This document shows positions 11,570 through 20,994 of a stretch of 64,000 nucleotides of DNA, one piece after another. Source of the DNA: Micrococcales bacterium (lineage in GTDB: Bacteria; Actinomycetota; Actinomycetes; Actinomycetales; Dermatophilaceae); the NCBI GenBank assembly GCA_021287075.1, contig JAJTBD010000001.1, positions 62,001-126,000 of the forward strand. The letters are read 5' to 3'. The notes under the pieces were generated by a model that saw only the letters and a list, made by a program, of their open reading frames with translations, did not search any database and was not told the origin of the DNA. The position numbers and the translations under genes are program-made. Numbering within the stretch: the stretch's first letter is position 1; each line of letters begins with the position of its first letter.

Positions 11570-14302
11570 ATGACCGACGCGCAGGACCCCGGCCAGGCCA
11601 GCACGGACGAGCAGACGGGCATGGGCGTCGAGCCCGGTGCCCCGGAGCCTGCGGAGGAGCTGCCGCCCGGCTATCCCACCCAGTGGGAGGCCGATGTGGT
11701 GCTGCGGGACGGCTCCGTCGCGCACATGCGCCCGATCAAGCCCTCCGACATCGAGGCGATCCACCGCTTCCACTCGGGTCAGTCGGAGGAGTCGATCTAT
11801 ATGCGCTTCTTCGCCCCGCTGCGCCGGCTGAGCGACAAGGACGTCCACCGCTTCACCCACGTCGACTACGTGGAGCGGGTGGCCCTGGTCGCGACGCTGC
11901 GCGAGGACATCATCGGCATCGGCCGCTATGACAAGGTCAACGCGACCTCCGCCGAGGTCGCCTTCAACATCAGCGACCACTACCAGGGCAAGGGCATCGG
12001 GTCGGTGATGCTGGAGCACCTGGCCGCGATCGCCCAGGAGATGGGCATCACCCAGTTCGTCGCCGAGGTGCTGCCGCAGAACCGCAAGATGCTGGCCGTC
12101 TTCAGCGAGGCGGGCTACGAGGTCAAGCGCACCATCGAGGACGGCGTCGTCTCGGTCAGGTTCGACATCCACCCGACCGAGCAGTCGCAGGCGGTCCGAC
12201 TCTCGCGGGAGCACCGCGCCGAGGCCAAGAGCATGCAGACCCTGCTCTTCCCGACCTCCATCGCGGTCGTGGGCGCCAGCCGCCGCGAGGACTCGATCGG
12301 CACGACCTTCCTGGCCAACATCAAGGCCCAGCGCTTCACCGGCCGGCTGCACGCGGTCAACCCGGGGGCCGAGGAGATCCTCGGCGTGCCCTGCCTGCCG
12401 ATGGTCAGCGACATCGAGGGCGGCGTCGACCTCGCGGTCATCGCGGTCCCCGCCGAGCGGGTCCTGGCCGTCGTGGACGACTGCGCCAACGCGGGCGTGC
12501 GCGCCCTCGTGGTCGTCTCGTCCGGATTCGCCGAGACCGGCGAGGAGGGCGCCGAGCTCCAGCGCGAGCTGGTCCGCCGGGCCCGCGGCGCGGGCATGCG
12601 GATCGTGGGACCCAACTCCTTCGGCATCATCAACACCCACGACGATGTGCGGCTCAACGCCTCACTCACCCCGCGGGTGCCGCCGGCGGGCCACCTCGGG
12701 CTCTTCGTCCAGAGCGGCGCTCTCGGAGTGGCCGTCCTCGACACGGCGGCACGACGCAACCTGGGTGTCTCCGCGGTCGCGTCGTCCGGCAACCGCGTCG
12801 ACGTCTCCGGCAACGACTTCATGCAGTACTGGATCGACGACGAGCGCACCCACGCCGTCGGGCTCTACCTCGAGTCGATGGGCAACCCCCGCAAGTTCTC
12901 CCGGATCGCGCGCAACCTGGCCGGCACCAAGCCGGTGATGGTCGTCAAGTCCGGCGTCACGGCATACGGCGTGCCCCCGGGCCACACCGTCCGTCCCACC
13001 AAGGCCAGGCCGGAGGTCTTCGCGTCGATGCTGCGTCAGGCCGGCGTCATCCGCGTGCACAACGTCCACCAGATGTTCGACGTCGCCCAGCTGGTCATCC
13101 ACCAGCCGCTGCCGCAGGGCCCGCGGGTGGCGATCGTGACCAACTCCTCGGCGCTCGGCGCCATCACTGCCGACACCTGTGTCAGTGCCGGCCTCGAGGT
13201 CGTCCACGGCCCCGTGGACCTGCCGTCCGAGGCCAGCGCCGAGGACTTCACCCGGGCGCTCGAGGCCGCCTTCGAGGACGAGCAGGTCAACAGCGTCCTC
13301 ACCTGCTTCATCCCCCCGCTGGTGACGGAGGACGAGGCCGTCGGCACAGCGGTCAGCCAGGTCAGCTCACGATACGAGAAGCCCTGTGTCGCAACCTTCC
13401 TCGGCATGCGCGGCATCCGTGAGGTCACCTCCGGCGACGACTCCAAGCGCCGCGCCGTCCCGCTCTATGACATGCCAGAGGACGCGGTGCACTCGCTGCG
13501 CCGGGCCACGCAGTACGGCCAGTGGCTCGCCAAGGACAAGGGCGAGGTGGTCGCTCCCGTCGGCATCAACGCCCGGGCCGCGGAGCAGCTGGTCGACTCG
13601 GTGCTCAAGCAGTCGCCCGACGGCCGCGCGCTGACCCCCGACGAGACGGCCCAGCTGCTCGGCGCCTATGGCATCACGCTGTGGCCCGCCGTGCCCGTCG
13701 CCAATGCCGACGAGGCGGTCGCCGCCGCCGAGGAGATGGGCTATCCCGTTGTCCTGAAGTCGATCTCGCCGCTGGTGCGCCACCAGTCCAATCTCTCGGG
13801 CGTGCGGGTCGACCTGGCCAGCGACGAGGCGGTGCGCGAGGCCTATGCCGGTCTCAACGACCGGCTCGCGCCCCTCGACGCCAACCGCTTCGTGGTGCAG
13901 AAGATGGCCAGCCCCGGCGTCTCCTGTGTGGTGGAGTCCGACGAGGACCCGCTCTTCGGCCCGGTGGTCGCCTTCAGTCTCGCCGGCCCGCTCAACGAGC
14001 TGCTCGAGGACATCGCCTATCGGATCCCCCCGCTCACCGATGTCGATGTGGCCGAGATGGTGACCTCGATCAAGTCCGCGCCCCTGCTCCATGGGCACCG
14101 GGGCGCCGACCCGGTGCACCGCGCGGCTCTGAGCGACCTGATCGCCCGCATCTCGGTGCTGGCCGACGACCGTCCCGAGATCGCGTCGCTGACGCTCAAC
14201 CCGGTCAACGCCACGCCCGCGGGCATCGACGTGCTCGGCGCGGACTGCCATGTCGCACCGGCGCCGCGGCGCGCCGACCCGGGCCGCCGCTCGCTGACCT
14301 GA
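11570..14302 (+). CDS. GNAT acetyltransferase fused to NDP-forming acyl-CoA synthetase-like protein
   Basis: This 910-residue multidomain protein resembles Pat-type protein acetyltransferases. Residues about 45-200 form a GNAT domain with the acetyl-CoA loop QGKGIGS (139-145). A CoA-binding Rossmann domain (IAVVGASRREDSIG, from about residue 225), succinyl-CoA-ligase-like domains with a GPNSFGIIN motif, and a C-terminal ATP-grasp region from about residue 690 follow. Related proteins acetylate acyl-CoA synthetases or other metabolic enzymes, sometimes under nucleotide control. The GNAT-first order is the actinobacterial arrangement. A GACATT element 8 nt before the ATG suggests a leaderless start. 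Confidence 0.85.
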   Translation: MTDAQDPGQASTDEQTGMGVEPGAPEPAEELPPGYPTQWEADVVLRDGSVAHMRPIKPSDIEAIHRFHSGQSEESIYMRFFAPLRRLSDKDVHRFTHVDYVERVALVATLREDIIGIGRYDKVNATSAEVAFNISDHYQGKGIGSVMLEHLAAIAQEMGITQFVAEVLPQNRKMLAVFSEAGYEVKRTIEDGVVSVRFDIHPTEQSQAVRLSREHRAEAKSMQTLLFPTSIAVVGASRREDSIGTTFLANIKAQRFTGRLHAVNPGAEEILGVPCLPMVSDIEGGVDLAVIAVPAERVLAVVDDCANAGVRALVVVSSGFAETGEEGAELQRELVRRARGAGMRIVGPNSFGIINTHDDVRLNASLTPRVPPAGHLGLFVQSGALGVAVLDTAARRNLGVSAVASSGNRVDVSGNDFMQYWIDDERTHAVGLYLESMGNPRKFSRIARNLAGTKPVMVVKSGVTAYGVPPGHTVRPTKARPEVFASMLRQAGVIRVHNVHQMFDVAQLVIHQPLPQGPRVAIVTNSSALGAITADTCVSAGLEVVHGPVDLPSEASAEDFTRALEAAFEDEQVNSVLTCFIPPLVTEDEAVGTAVSQVSSRYEKPCVATFLGMRGIREVTSGDDSKRRAVPLYDMPEDAVHSLRRATQYGQWLAKDKGEVVAPVGINARAAEQLVDSVLKQSPDGRALTPDETAQLLGAYGITLWPAVPVANADEAVAAAEEMGYPVVLKSISPLVRHQSNLSGVRVDLASDEAVREAYAGLNDRLAPLDANRFVVQKMASPGVSCVVESDEDPLFGPVVAFSLAGPLNELLEDIAYRIPPLTDVDVAEMVTSIKSAPLLHGHRGADPVHRAALSDLIARISVLADDRPEIASLTLNPVNATPAGIDVLGADCHVAPAPRRADPGRRSLT

Positions 14303-14340
14303 CTCCGGGGGTGCTGGCGCCGTCGTGGCGCTAGGGCAGA

Positions 14341-14934
14341 ATGGCCACCATGTCGTCGCGAATCACGCAGGCCCTCCCGGACAGCCTCACCAAGGCGATC
14401 GGGCGTGCCGGCTACTACCCCGAGCTGGTCAGCGACGTGGTGGCCGCGGCCCTGGCCGGTGACAGCGTGCGCTCCCACCTGGTGCACCAGGAGACGACCT
14501 TCGACCACGACGTCGTGCGCCGGCACATCACCGTGCTCGTCCTGACGCCGACCCGCCTCGTGGTCGCGCACGCCGACGACCACAGCGACGACCGCCCGGG
14601 CGCCCAGGACCTCGCGACCGCGACCACCGAGAGCATCCCGCTGTCGGCGGTCCGCGGCGTGATGCTCACCCACGTCGTGGCCGACCCGCAGCACTACCGG
14701 CCCGGCTCCCTCGGCCGCGAGATCACCCTCACCCTCGGCTGGGGCGCCGTGCACCGCGTCGACCTGCTGCCGGCCACGTGCGGCGACCCCTCCTGCGACG
14801 CCGACCACGGCTTCGAGGGCACCATGGCGGCCGACGACATCGCGCTGCGGGTCAGCGCGGACGCCGACGGCGAGGGCGCCCTCGCCGACGCGCTGGCCTT
14901 CGCGCACGAGCTGTCCGCGGCCATCGCCCGGTGA
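14341..14934 (+). CDS. DUF5998 family protein
   Basis: This is a soluble 197-residue actinobacterial protein of unknown function. It begins with a helical MSSRITQALPDSL segment, then alternates predicted beta strands. A CGDPSCDADHG segment near residue 150 could bind a metal through two Cys and a His. The start is uncertain between the ATG at 14341 and that at 14350. The GTG of the following phosphodiesterase gene overlaps the stop (GTGA), so the two are translationally coupled. I know of no experimental function. Confidence 0.75.
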   Translation: MATMSSRITQALPDSLTKAIGRAGYYPELVSDVVAAALAGDSVRSHLVHQETTFDHDVVRRHITVLVLTPTRLVVAHADDHSDDRPGAQDLATATTESIPLSAVRGVMLTHVVADPQHYRPGSLGREITLTLGWGAVHRVDLLPATCGDPSCDADHGFEGTMAADDIALRVSADADGEGALADALAFAHELSAAIAR

Positions 14935-16073
14935 GCCTGCTGGGCGGGGCCGCTGTCCCCGACTACGACGCCGGCGGACTGGCCGGTGTCCTGCCGTCGG
15001 TCGCCGCCGCGCTCGGCGTGCCAGGCCCGGCCCCCATCGACCTGCCCCCGGCACGCCGCGCGGTGGTCGTGCTCGTCGACGGCCTCGGGCACGAGCTGCT
15101 CCGCCGCCGCGGCGGCCACGCGCCCTTCCTGCGCTCGCTGCTGCCGGCCTCGCGCCGGCTGACGGCGGGCTTCCCCTCGACCACGGCCACCTCCATGGGC
15201 ACCTTCGGCACCGGTATGCCGCCCGGCGGCCACGGACTGCTCGGCTACGAGGTGCTCATCCCGGGGGCGGACCGCCTGGTCAACGAGCTGTCCTGGGAGG
15301 ACGGCCCCGACCCCTTCCTCTGGCAGCCCCACGAGACCGTCTTCCAGCGGGCCGAGCGAGCCGGCGTGAGCGTGACCCGTGTGGGTCCCGGCTTCTTCGA
15401 CGGCTCCGGTCTGACCAGCGCCGCGCTGCGCGGCGGGCGCTTCAGTGCCGCCGACTCCCTGGCCGCGCGCGTCGACGTCTCCCTCGCCGCGGTCCGGGCC
15501 AGCGCTCGCAGCCTCGTCTACCTCTACTGGGGCGACCTCGACAAGGTCGGCCACGTCCATGGGTGCGAGTCGTGGGAGTGGGGTGACGAGCTCGAGGCCG
15601 TCGACGGAGAGCTGCGCCGGCTGGCCGAGTCGCTCCCCGCCGACGCGATGCTCGCGGTCACGGCCGACCACGGGATGGTCGACTCCCCACACGAGCTGCG
15701 CCTGGATGTCGCCCACGAGACCGCGCTCGCGGCGGGGGTCCGGCACGTCGGCGGCGAGCCGCGGGCGCCCCAGCTCTACTGCGAGGCCGGCGCGGCGGCC
15801 GATGTGCAGGCCGCCTGGTCCGAGCGGCTCGGCGACCGCGGCCTGGTCCTCGCGCGCGAACAGGCAGTCGCCGCAGGCCTTTTCGGTGCCGTGCGACCCG
15901 AGGCGCTGGAGCGGATCGGCGACGTCGTCGTCGCCATGCGCGACCGGTATGCCGTGGTGGACTCACGTCACCACCGGCCCGAGCTGCTCGCGCTGCTCGG
16001 CGTGCACGGCTCCCTCACCGACGCAGAGGTGGCGATCCCGCTGCTGACCGTGCCGGCGCGGCATACCGCATGA
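14931..16073 (+). CDS. Alkaline phosphatase-superfamily phosphodiesterase/nucleotide pyrophosphatase
   Basis: This 380-residue enzyme belongs to the type I phosphodiesterase/nucleotide pyrophosphatase family. Metal-site motifs are visible: VVVLVDGLGHELL (first Asp), FPSTTATSMGTFGTGMPPGGHGLLGYE with the threonine nucleophile region, GDLDKVGHVHG, and AVTADHGMVD near the C-terminus. There is no signal peptide, so it is probably cytoplasmic. I chose the GTG at 14931 because it overlaps the preceding stop codon. The substrate is unknown; nucleotide or phospholipid-type phosphodiesters are the family norm. Confidence 0.85.
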   Translation: MSLLGGAAVPDYDAGGLAGVLPSVAAALGVPGPAPIDLPPARRAVVVLVDGLGHELLRRRGGHAPFLRSLLPASRRLTAGFPSTTATSMGTFGTGMPPGGHGLLGYEVLIPGADRLVNELSWEDGPDPFLWQPHETVFQRAERAGVSVTRVGPGFFDGSGLTSAALRGGRFSAADSLAARVDVSLAAVRASARSLVYLYWGDLDKVGHVHGCESWEWGDELEAVDGELRRLAESLPADAMLAVTADHGMVDSPHELRLDVAHETALAAGVRHVGGEPRAPQLYCEAGAAADVQAAWSERLGDRGLVLAREQAVAAGLFGAVRPEALERIGDVVVAMRDRYAVVDSRHHRPELLALLGVHGSLTDAEVAIPLLTVPARHTA

Positions 16074-16109
16074 GCGCCCACCGCCCCCGAGCGCCTAGAG
16101 TGACCCGCT

Positions 16110-16790
16110 GTGGCTGAACTGGTCTTCTTCTCCGGCACGATGGACTGCGGCAAGTCGACCCTTGCCCTCCAGATGGACCACAACCACCGGGCCCGGGGCC
16201 GCTCCGGCCTGATCTTCAGCAAGCTCGACCGGGCCGGCGACTCGGTGCTCTCCTCGCGCCTGGGGCTGTCGGTCGGCGCGATCGAGGTCGACGACGAGCT
16301 CGACTTCTGGGAGGTCGTCGTCGAGCACGCCACGGCCGGGGGCCGCATCGACTACCTCATCGCCGACGAGGCGCAGTTCTACTCGCCGCCACAGGTCGAG
16401 CAGCTCGCGCGCATCGTCGACGAGATGGGGATCGACGTCTTCACCTTCGGCATCACGGCCGACTTCCGCACCGAGCTCTTCCCGGGGTCGCGGCGGCTGA
16501 TCGAGCTGGCCGACCGCGTGCAGGTCCTCCAGGTCGAGGCGCTGTGCTGGTGCGGGTCCAAGGCGACCCACAACGCCCGCGTGGTGGACGGAGTCATGGT
16601 CGTCGAGGGCGAGCAGGTCGTCGTCGGCGATGTCACCGGGGGAGAGGCGGGCGTCGTCGAATACGAGGTGCTCTGCCGCCGGCACTACATGCGCCGAATG
16701 AACTCGGCCGCAGCACGCGCCGCCGCCGGATCGCCCGAGACGCTGCCCTTCGACCTCGACGTCTGCGCCCTGCCTCCCGTGCGTCCCTAG
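16110..16790 (+). CDS. tdk: Thymidine kinase (type II)
   Basis: This 226-residue enzyme phosphorylates thymidine to dTMP with ATP in the salvage pathway. The Walker A loop is GTMDCGKST near residue 9, the Walker B/lid is IADEAQFY, and two Cys pairs for the structural zinc appear as CWCG and CRRHY. Two bacterial families share this architecture; length and zinc motifs indicate type II. The GTG start lies 8 nt after a TAGAGT -10 element, a typical leaderless arrangement. The 3' end overlaps the convergent sepH by 4 bp. Confidence 0.92.
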   Translation: MAELVFFSGTMDCGKSTLALQMDHNHRARGRSGLIFSKLDRAGDSVLSSRLGLSVGAIEVDDELDFWEVVVEHATAGGRIDYLIADEAQFYSPPQVEQLARIVDEMGIDVFTFGITADFRTELFPGSRRLIELADRVQVLQVEALCWCGSKATHNARVVDGVMVVEGEQVVVGDVTGGEAGVVEYEVLCRRHYMRRMNSAAARAAAGSPETLPFDLDVCALPPVRP

Positions 16791-18397
16791 GAGGCGCCGC
16801 CGCCAGGGCCGAACATGATGTCGTCCCAGCTGGGCACGCCCGGCCGTCCGCTCTTGCGTGCCGGACGAGCGGGCCTGGTGGCCTCCGCGGGGGCGCCTGC
16901 CGCCTCGGCAGGGACCTCCGGCCCGTCGGCGGTCTCGGTCGGCTCCGGTCCGTCAGCGGCGTCGGTCGTGTCGGCCGCGTCCGGTCCGTCAGCGGTGCCG
17001 GTGGCGTCGGTTGCCTCAGCTGCGTCAGCCTGCTCGTCGTCACCTGTGCCGTCGTCGGCATCGCGGTTGCTCGCCACCGCGAACTCGACCTCGTCCTGGT
17101 CGACGGCGATCTCGTCGGCATCCTCGACCGGGCCGTCCGGCTCGTCCTCCAGGTCTGCCCTGACCTCGTCGTCGCCGGTGCTCAGCTCAAGGGTGTCGAC
17201 CCGCGCTCCGGCGTCGGCAGACGTGCTGTCCGGCGCCTCCTCGACGGGGTCCTCGTCCTGCTCGGGAGCGCCGTGCTCGCCCTGCGCGGCCGCGACCTCG
17301 TCGTCCTGCTGCTCGTCCTCGGCCGGCCCGGCGAAGGGATCGACGCTGGTGTCGAGCTCGAGGGTGTCGTGGCGCTCGGCCTGCGACTCGTCGCCGCCGG
17401 CTGCGCTGTCGGGCTGGGGGGCCACGACCGGCTCGTCGACCGGTTCCACGGCGGGCGTGAGGTCACGCGGGTGGGTGCCGCGGGCGGGCGGCGGGGGTGG
17501 CATCTCGTCGATCGGGGTGGCCAGCTCCTCGATCGGCAGGGCGTCGTGTCGCTCGGGGGTGGCAGGCAGCTGGGTGGGGGTCGCCCGCCGGCGGCGGCTG
17601 CCCCGGCGGGAGCGGGCGCCGCTCTTCTCGCGCATGGCGCTCATCAGGTCGAGCGGCGGCCGGGAGTGCTGCTCCTCGGGTTCGGCTGCCGGTGCCTCCT
17701 CGACGGGGGCGGCCTCGGCGGCCGGCGCGTCGGTGCGCGGTGCGGCCACCCCGCCCTCGGCGTCGACGTCATAGACATGGCTGTCGCGCTGGGCAGGGCG
17801 GTGGGCGACGGGGATCGGGCCGGCCTCGCCGGCGTGGTCGTCCTCGCCCAGCCAGCGCGCCTCGTCGTTGAGCGGGGCGACCGTGCGGGCCGGCAGGTCG
17901 AACAGCCAGGACGCCACGCGCTCACGGCCACCTGCGGGGAAGACCAGGGTGATGCTCCAGTGGCCGTCCTCGTCGCGGGTGGAGTCCCACTGGGCGTGGC
18001 CGGCCTCGACGCCGCGGTCATGGAGGCGAGCGGCGACGCGGGCGCCCAGCGTCGTGCTGGTCCCACGGCCACGCAGCGACACCGCCTGGGCGAGCTGGGC
18101 CACATGCTCACGCTCGGCGAGCACCGGGCCCTCGAAGCGCTGGACCTTCTCCACCGGCCACCCGGAGCGCTCGGCGACCTCCTCGGCGGTCATCCCGGCG
18201 CGGATGAGGGACTGGATGTCGCGGGGGCGGATGCCGCCGTCGATCTCGATCTGCAGCTGCCCCAGCCGGGCCCGGTCGCGGCGGGCCGCGGCGCGCAGCT
18301 GCTCGTCGAGCGGCACGCGGAAGCGGTTGCCGTCACCATCGACGAGGAGAAGGTGCTGTCCGTCCTCGTGGACGCCGATGAGTCGCAGGTCCTGCAT
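16787..18397 (-). CDS. sepH: Septation protein SepH
   Basis: This is an actinobacterial cell-division protein of about 536 residues; the SepH family interacts with FtsZ and promotes its assembly. The N-terminus MQDLRLIGVHEDGQHLLLVD and the helix-turn-helix-like region IRPRDIQSLIRAGMTAEEVA (about residues 57-76) define DUF3071/SepH. A long acidic, low-complexity Glu/Asp/Ala-rich linker occupies roughly residues 230-510. The conserved tail PGVPSWDDIMFG closes the protein. The start at 18397 is chosen because the family begins with MQDL; an upstream extension would add 43 unrelated residues. Confidence 0.92.
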   Translation of the reverse strand: MQDLRLIGVHEDGQHLLLVDGDGNRFRVPLDEQLRAAARRDRARLGQLQIEIDGGIRPRDIQSLIRAGMTAEEVAERSGWPVEKVQRFEGPVLAEREHVAQLAQAVSLRGRGTSTTLGARVAARLHDRGVEAGHAQWDSTRDEDGHWSITLVFPAGGRERVASWLFDLPARTVAPLNDEARWLGEDDHAGEAGPIPVAHRPAQRDSHVYDVDAEGGVAAPRTDAPAAEAAPVEEAPAAEPEEQHSRPPLDLMSAMREKSGARSRRGSRRRRATPTQLPATPERHDALPIEELATPIDEMPPPPPARGTHPRDLTPAVEPVDEPVVAPQPDSAAGGDESQAERHDTLELDTSVDPFAGPAEDEQQDDEVAAAQGEHGAPEQDEDPVEEAPDSTSADAGARVDTLELSTGDDEVRADLEDEPDGPVEDADEIAVDQDEVEFAVASNRDADDGTGDDEQADAAEATDATGTADGPDAADTTDAADGPEPTETADGPEVPAEAAGAPAEATRPARPARKSGRPGVPSWDDIMFGPGGGAS

Positions 18398-18513
18398 GGG
18401 TGGAGTCTCCAGGCTCGTAACGAGTGTCGTGCAGACTCTCTCACCTGCGAGCGGGACCGCCAAGGAGCCCACGCCGCACGAGGCGGTGTTTGCTGCGCAG
18501 GTAGGTTGTGGGC

Positions 18514-19635
18514 GTGACGAACCCACCTGCCGCAGCCGACCCGCTGAGCCCCTACGACGGCATACTCCTGCTGTCCTTTGGCGGTCCCGAGGCGGCCGAG
18601 GAGATCATCCCCTTCCTGCGCCGGGTGACTGCCGGCAAGGGCATCCCCGACGAGCGTCTCGCGGTCGTGGGCCAGCACTACCACCTCTTCGGTGGCCGCA
18701 GCCCGATCAACGACCAGAACCGCGCCCTGCTCGCCGCGCTGCGCACCGAGCTGGACGCGAGGGGCAGCGACGTGCCGGTGCTGTGGGGCAACCGCAACTC
18801 GGCGCCGTTCACCGCCGAGGCGCTGGGCGAGGCCGCCGAGCGCGGCCTGGAGCGGCTGGTGGCCGTCGTGACCAGCGCCTACCCGAGCTACTCCAGCTGC
18901 CGCCAGTACCGCGAGGACCTCGCCGCCGCGGTGGCACAGCTCGGCGACGCCGGCCAGGACGCACCCGCCATCGACAAGGTCCGGCCCTATGCGCTGCACC
19001 CCGGCTTCTCCCGCACCAACTCCCGTCTCGTGCGGGAGGCGCTCGAGCCGGTCGCCGCGGCGGGCGAGGGCCTGCGGCTGCTCTTCGTCACCCACTCGAT
19101 CCCCGACGCGATGGATGAGATGTCCGGTCCGGGCGACGGCGACGGGCGCGAGTACTCCCGCGAGCATGTCGCACTCGCTGCCGCCATCCGCGACGAGGTG
19201 AATGCCGCGCTCGGCCTCGACCTGGCCGGTGAGCTCGTCTTCTGCTCGCGCTCCGGGCCGCCGCACCAGCCCTGGCTCGAGCCCGACGTCAACGACCGGC
19301 TGGCCGAGCTCGCCGACGAGGGGGCGACCACGGTGGTCCTCGCGCCGATCGGCTTCGTCTCCGACCACATGGAGGTCGTCTATGACCTCGACACCGAGGC
19401 CCGGGCCACCTGCGAGCGGCTCGGCCTCCAGATGGTGCGGGTGCCGACCGTGGGCACCGACAGCGACTTCGTGACCGGGCTGGTCGACCTGCTCGAGGAG
19501 CGCGCTGCCGAGGCGCGGGGCGAGGGGCCCGTCCCCGCCCAGTGGCCGGACCTGCCCGCGCGGCCGTCGGTCTGCGACCCCGGATGCTGCCCCAACCTGC
19601 GCGAGGCCCGGCCCGCGCTGTGCGGGAGGGACTGA
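18514..19635 (+). CDS. cpfC: Coproporphyrin ferrochelatase
   Basis: The enzyme inserts Fe2+ into coproporphyrin III in the coproporphyrin-dependent haem pathway of Gram-positive bacteria. The 373-residue protein has the family signature LLLSFGGPEAAEE, the active-site region THSIPDAMDE and FVSDHMEV. A C-terminal Cys cluster CDPGCCPNLREARPALC plus an internal Cys in SSCRQYRED matches the [2Fe-2S] ligands of actinobacterial ferrochelatases. The GTG at 18514 follows TAGGTT by 6 nt, a leaderless pattern; a GTG at 18508 is also in frame. suhB begins 4 bp downstream. HemE and ChdC of the same pathway are in this window. Confidence 0.93.
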   Translation: MTNPPAAADPLSPYDGILLLSFGGPEAAEEIIPFLRRVTAGKGIPDERLAVVGQHYHLFGGRSPINDQNRALLAALRTELDARGSDVPVLWGNRNSAPFTAEALGEAAERGLERLVAVVTSAYPSYSSCRQYREDLAAAVAQLGDAGQDAPAIDKVRPYALHPGFSRTNSRLVREALEPVAAAGEGLRLLFVTHSIPDAMDEMSGPGDGDGREYSREHVALAAAIRDEVNAALGLDLAGELVFCSRSGPPHQPWLEPDVNDRLAELADEGATTVVLAPIGFVSDHMEVVYDLDTEARATCERLGLQMVRVPTVGTDSDFVTGLVDLLEERAAEARGEGPVPAQWPDLPARPSVCDPGCCPNLREARPALCGRD

Positions 19636-19639
19636 CCCC

Positions 19640-20482
19640 ATGGACAGCAGCGTCGCCGCCGAGCTGGAGCGGATCGCGGTCCTCGTCGCCGAGGAGGCCG
19701 GCCGGCTCATCGAGGACGAGCGTCCCGCCGATCTCGGTGTGGCACAGACCAAGTCGTCGGCCACCGATGTCGTCACCGTCATGGACCAGCGCGCCCAGGA
19801 CCTCCTGCGCGAGCGCCTGATGGGGCGGCGCCCCGATGACGCCTTCTTTGGCGAGGAGGACGGCGGCGAGGCCGGCACCTCGGGTCTGACATGGGTGGTC
19901 GACCCCATCGACGGCACCGTCAACTATCTCTACGGCATACCGGCGTATGCCGTCTCGGTCGCCGCCGTGCTGGGCGACCCGTCCACGCCGGGCGGCTGGG
20001 AGCCGGTCGCCGGCGCGGTGTGCAACCCGCGCTCGGGCGAGACCTGGCACGCCTATCGGGGCGGCGGGGCCTGGCGCACCCGCGACGGGAGCCGCCACCC
20101 GGTGCGGGCCAGCGGGGCCGATGAGCTGGCGACGGCGTTGGTGGGAACCGGCTTCGGCTATCGCGCCAGGCGCAGGACCTGGCAGGTGGCCGCCCTGACC
20201 CACGTGCTTCCCCGGGTGCGCGACATCCGCCGGATGGGCTCGGCCGCACTCGACCTGTGCGCCGTGGCCGAGGGTCGGCTCGACGGCTACTACGAGCGCG
20301 GCCTCAACCCCTGGGACATGGCCGCCGGAGTGCTGGTGGTCGAGGAGGCCGGGGGAGTCGTGACCGGTCTGGACGGCCCGCCGTCAGAGTCGATGGTGAT
20401 CGCCAGCGGACCACGCCTGGCGGCCCCGCTGGCCGGGCTCGTGGGCGCGGCCGCACGGCAGGCCGGCGACGAGGCCCCCTAG
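19640..20482 (+). CDS. suhB: Inositol monophosphatase family protein (SuhB)
   Basis: This 280-residue Mg2+-dependent phosphatase hydrolyses inositol-1-phosphate or related sugar phosphates. The metal-binding motifs are GEEDGG, WVVDPIDGTVNYLYG and WDMAAGVLVVEEAGG. Inositol is needed in actinobacteria for mycothiol and phosphatidylinositol. It is probably an operon with cpfC, 4 bp away. An inverted pair of the dispersed GTATGCC motif sits inside the gene at 19934 and 19945. The exact substrate is an inference from family. Confidence 0.88.
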   Translation: MDSSVAAELERIAVLVAEEAGRLIEDERPADLGVAQTKSSATDVVTVMDQRAQDLLRERLMGRRPDDAFFGEEDGGEAGTSGLTWVVDPIDGTVNYLYGIPAYAVSVAAVLGDPSTPGGWEPVAGAVCNPRSGETWHAYRGGGAWRTRDGSRHPVRASGADELATALVGTGFGYRARRRTWQVAALTHVLPRVRDIRRMGSAALDLCAVAEGRLDGYYERGLNPWDMAAGVLVVEEAGGVVTGLDGPPSESMVIASGPRLAAPLAGLVGAAARQAGDEAP

Positions 20483-20498
20483 CCCTGGCCCTGTGCCG

Positions 20499-20675
20499 TC
20501 AGCGACCCGACAGCTCGGGGACGGCCACGCCGTGCTCCCGCGCGGTGTGGGCCAGCGCGGCCAGCTCACCCTCGTGGAGCTCGACGAGATAGTCGTCGCC
20601 GTGCCCCTGTGCCTCGGCCAGGTGCGACAGGGCGGTCCTGGCCCGCTCGGACAGCTCTCGTGCCAGCTCGGTCAT
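20499..20675 (-). CDS. Small conserved hypothetical protein, 58 aa
   Basis: MTELARELSERARTALSHLA begins a small, acidic, largely helical protein. An AAGGAG ribosome binding site 8 nt before the ATG supports it as a real gene. It ends 17 bp after the convergent suhB stop and is divergent from DUF4193. I do not recognise a family. Two predicted amphipathic helices could dimerise or bind a partner; no catalytic motif is visible. Confidence 0.65.
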   Translation of the reverse strand: MTELARELSERARTALSHLAEAQGHGDDYLVELHEGELAALAHTAREHGVAVPELSGR

Positions 20676-20994
20676 CGCCTCGCTCCTTCGGGTCGGCGGG
20701 CCCCTTGGCCCAGGTGTGCGGCGTCGGCGACTGTAGGCCATCGGGAGGCCGCCGACCCAACCGGGCGGGTGGACGTCGGGTGAACGCTGATGGTCCGCTC
20801 GGCGGACCGTGGAGTGCGGGACGGCGTTGCCGGGACACCTTTTTGGGTGCATCTGCCACCCCGGTTGTCGACGGTGCGGCATGATGCGGCACAATCGCGG
20901 CGCGCGATCGGGCACAAAACCGGGAGCTCCTGCGTTCCGCACGTGACACGCCACATGAGACTGACGAGACATCCATTGAGGAGACTGCCGCCAC
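20676..20994. other. 319-bp divergent intergenic region
   Basis: This noncoding region separates the 58-aa gene (minus) and DUF4193 (plus) and must hold both promoters. A possible plus-strand promoter is TTGTCG with CACAAT 19 nt later near 20867-20897, flanking the repeat GTGCGGCATGATGCGGCAC. GAGGAG 10-15 nt before 20995 is the DUF4193 ribosome binding site. I see no ORF or hairpin that looks like a gene. Confidence 0.5.
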
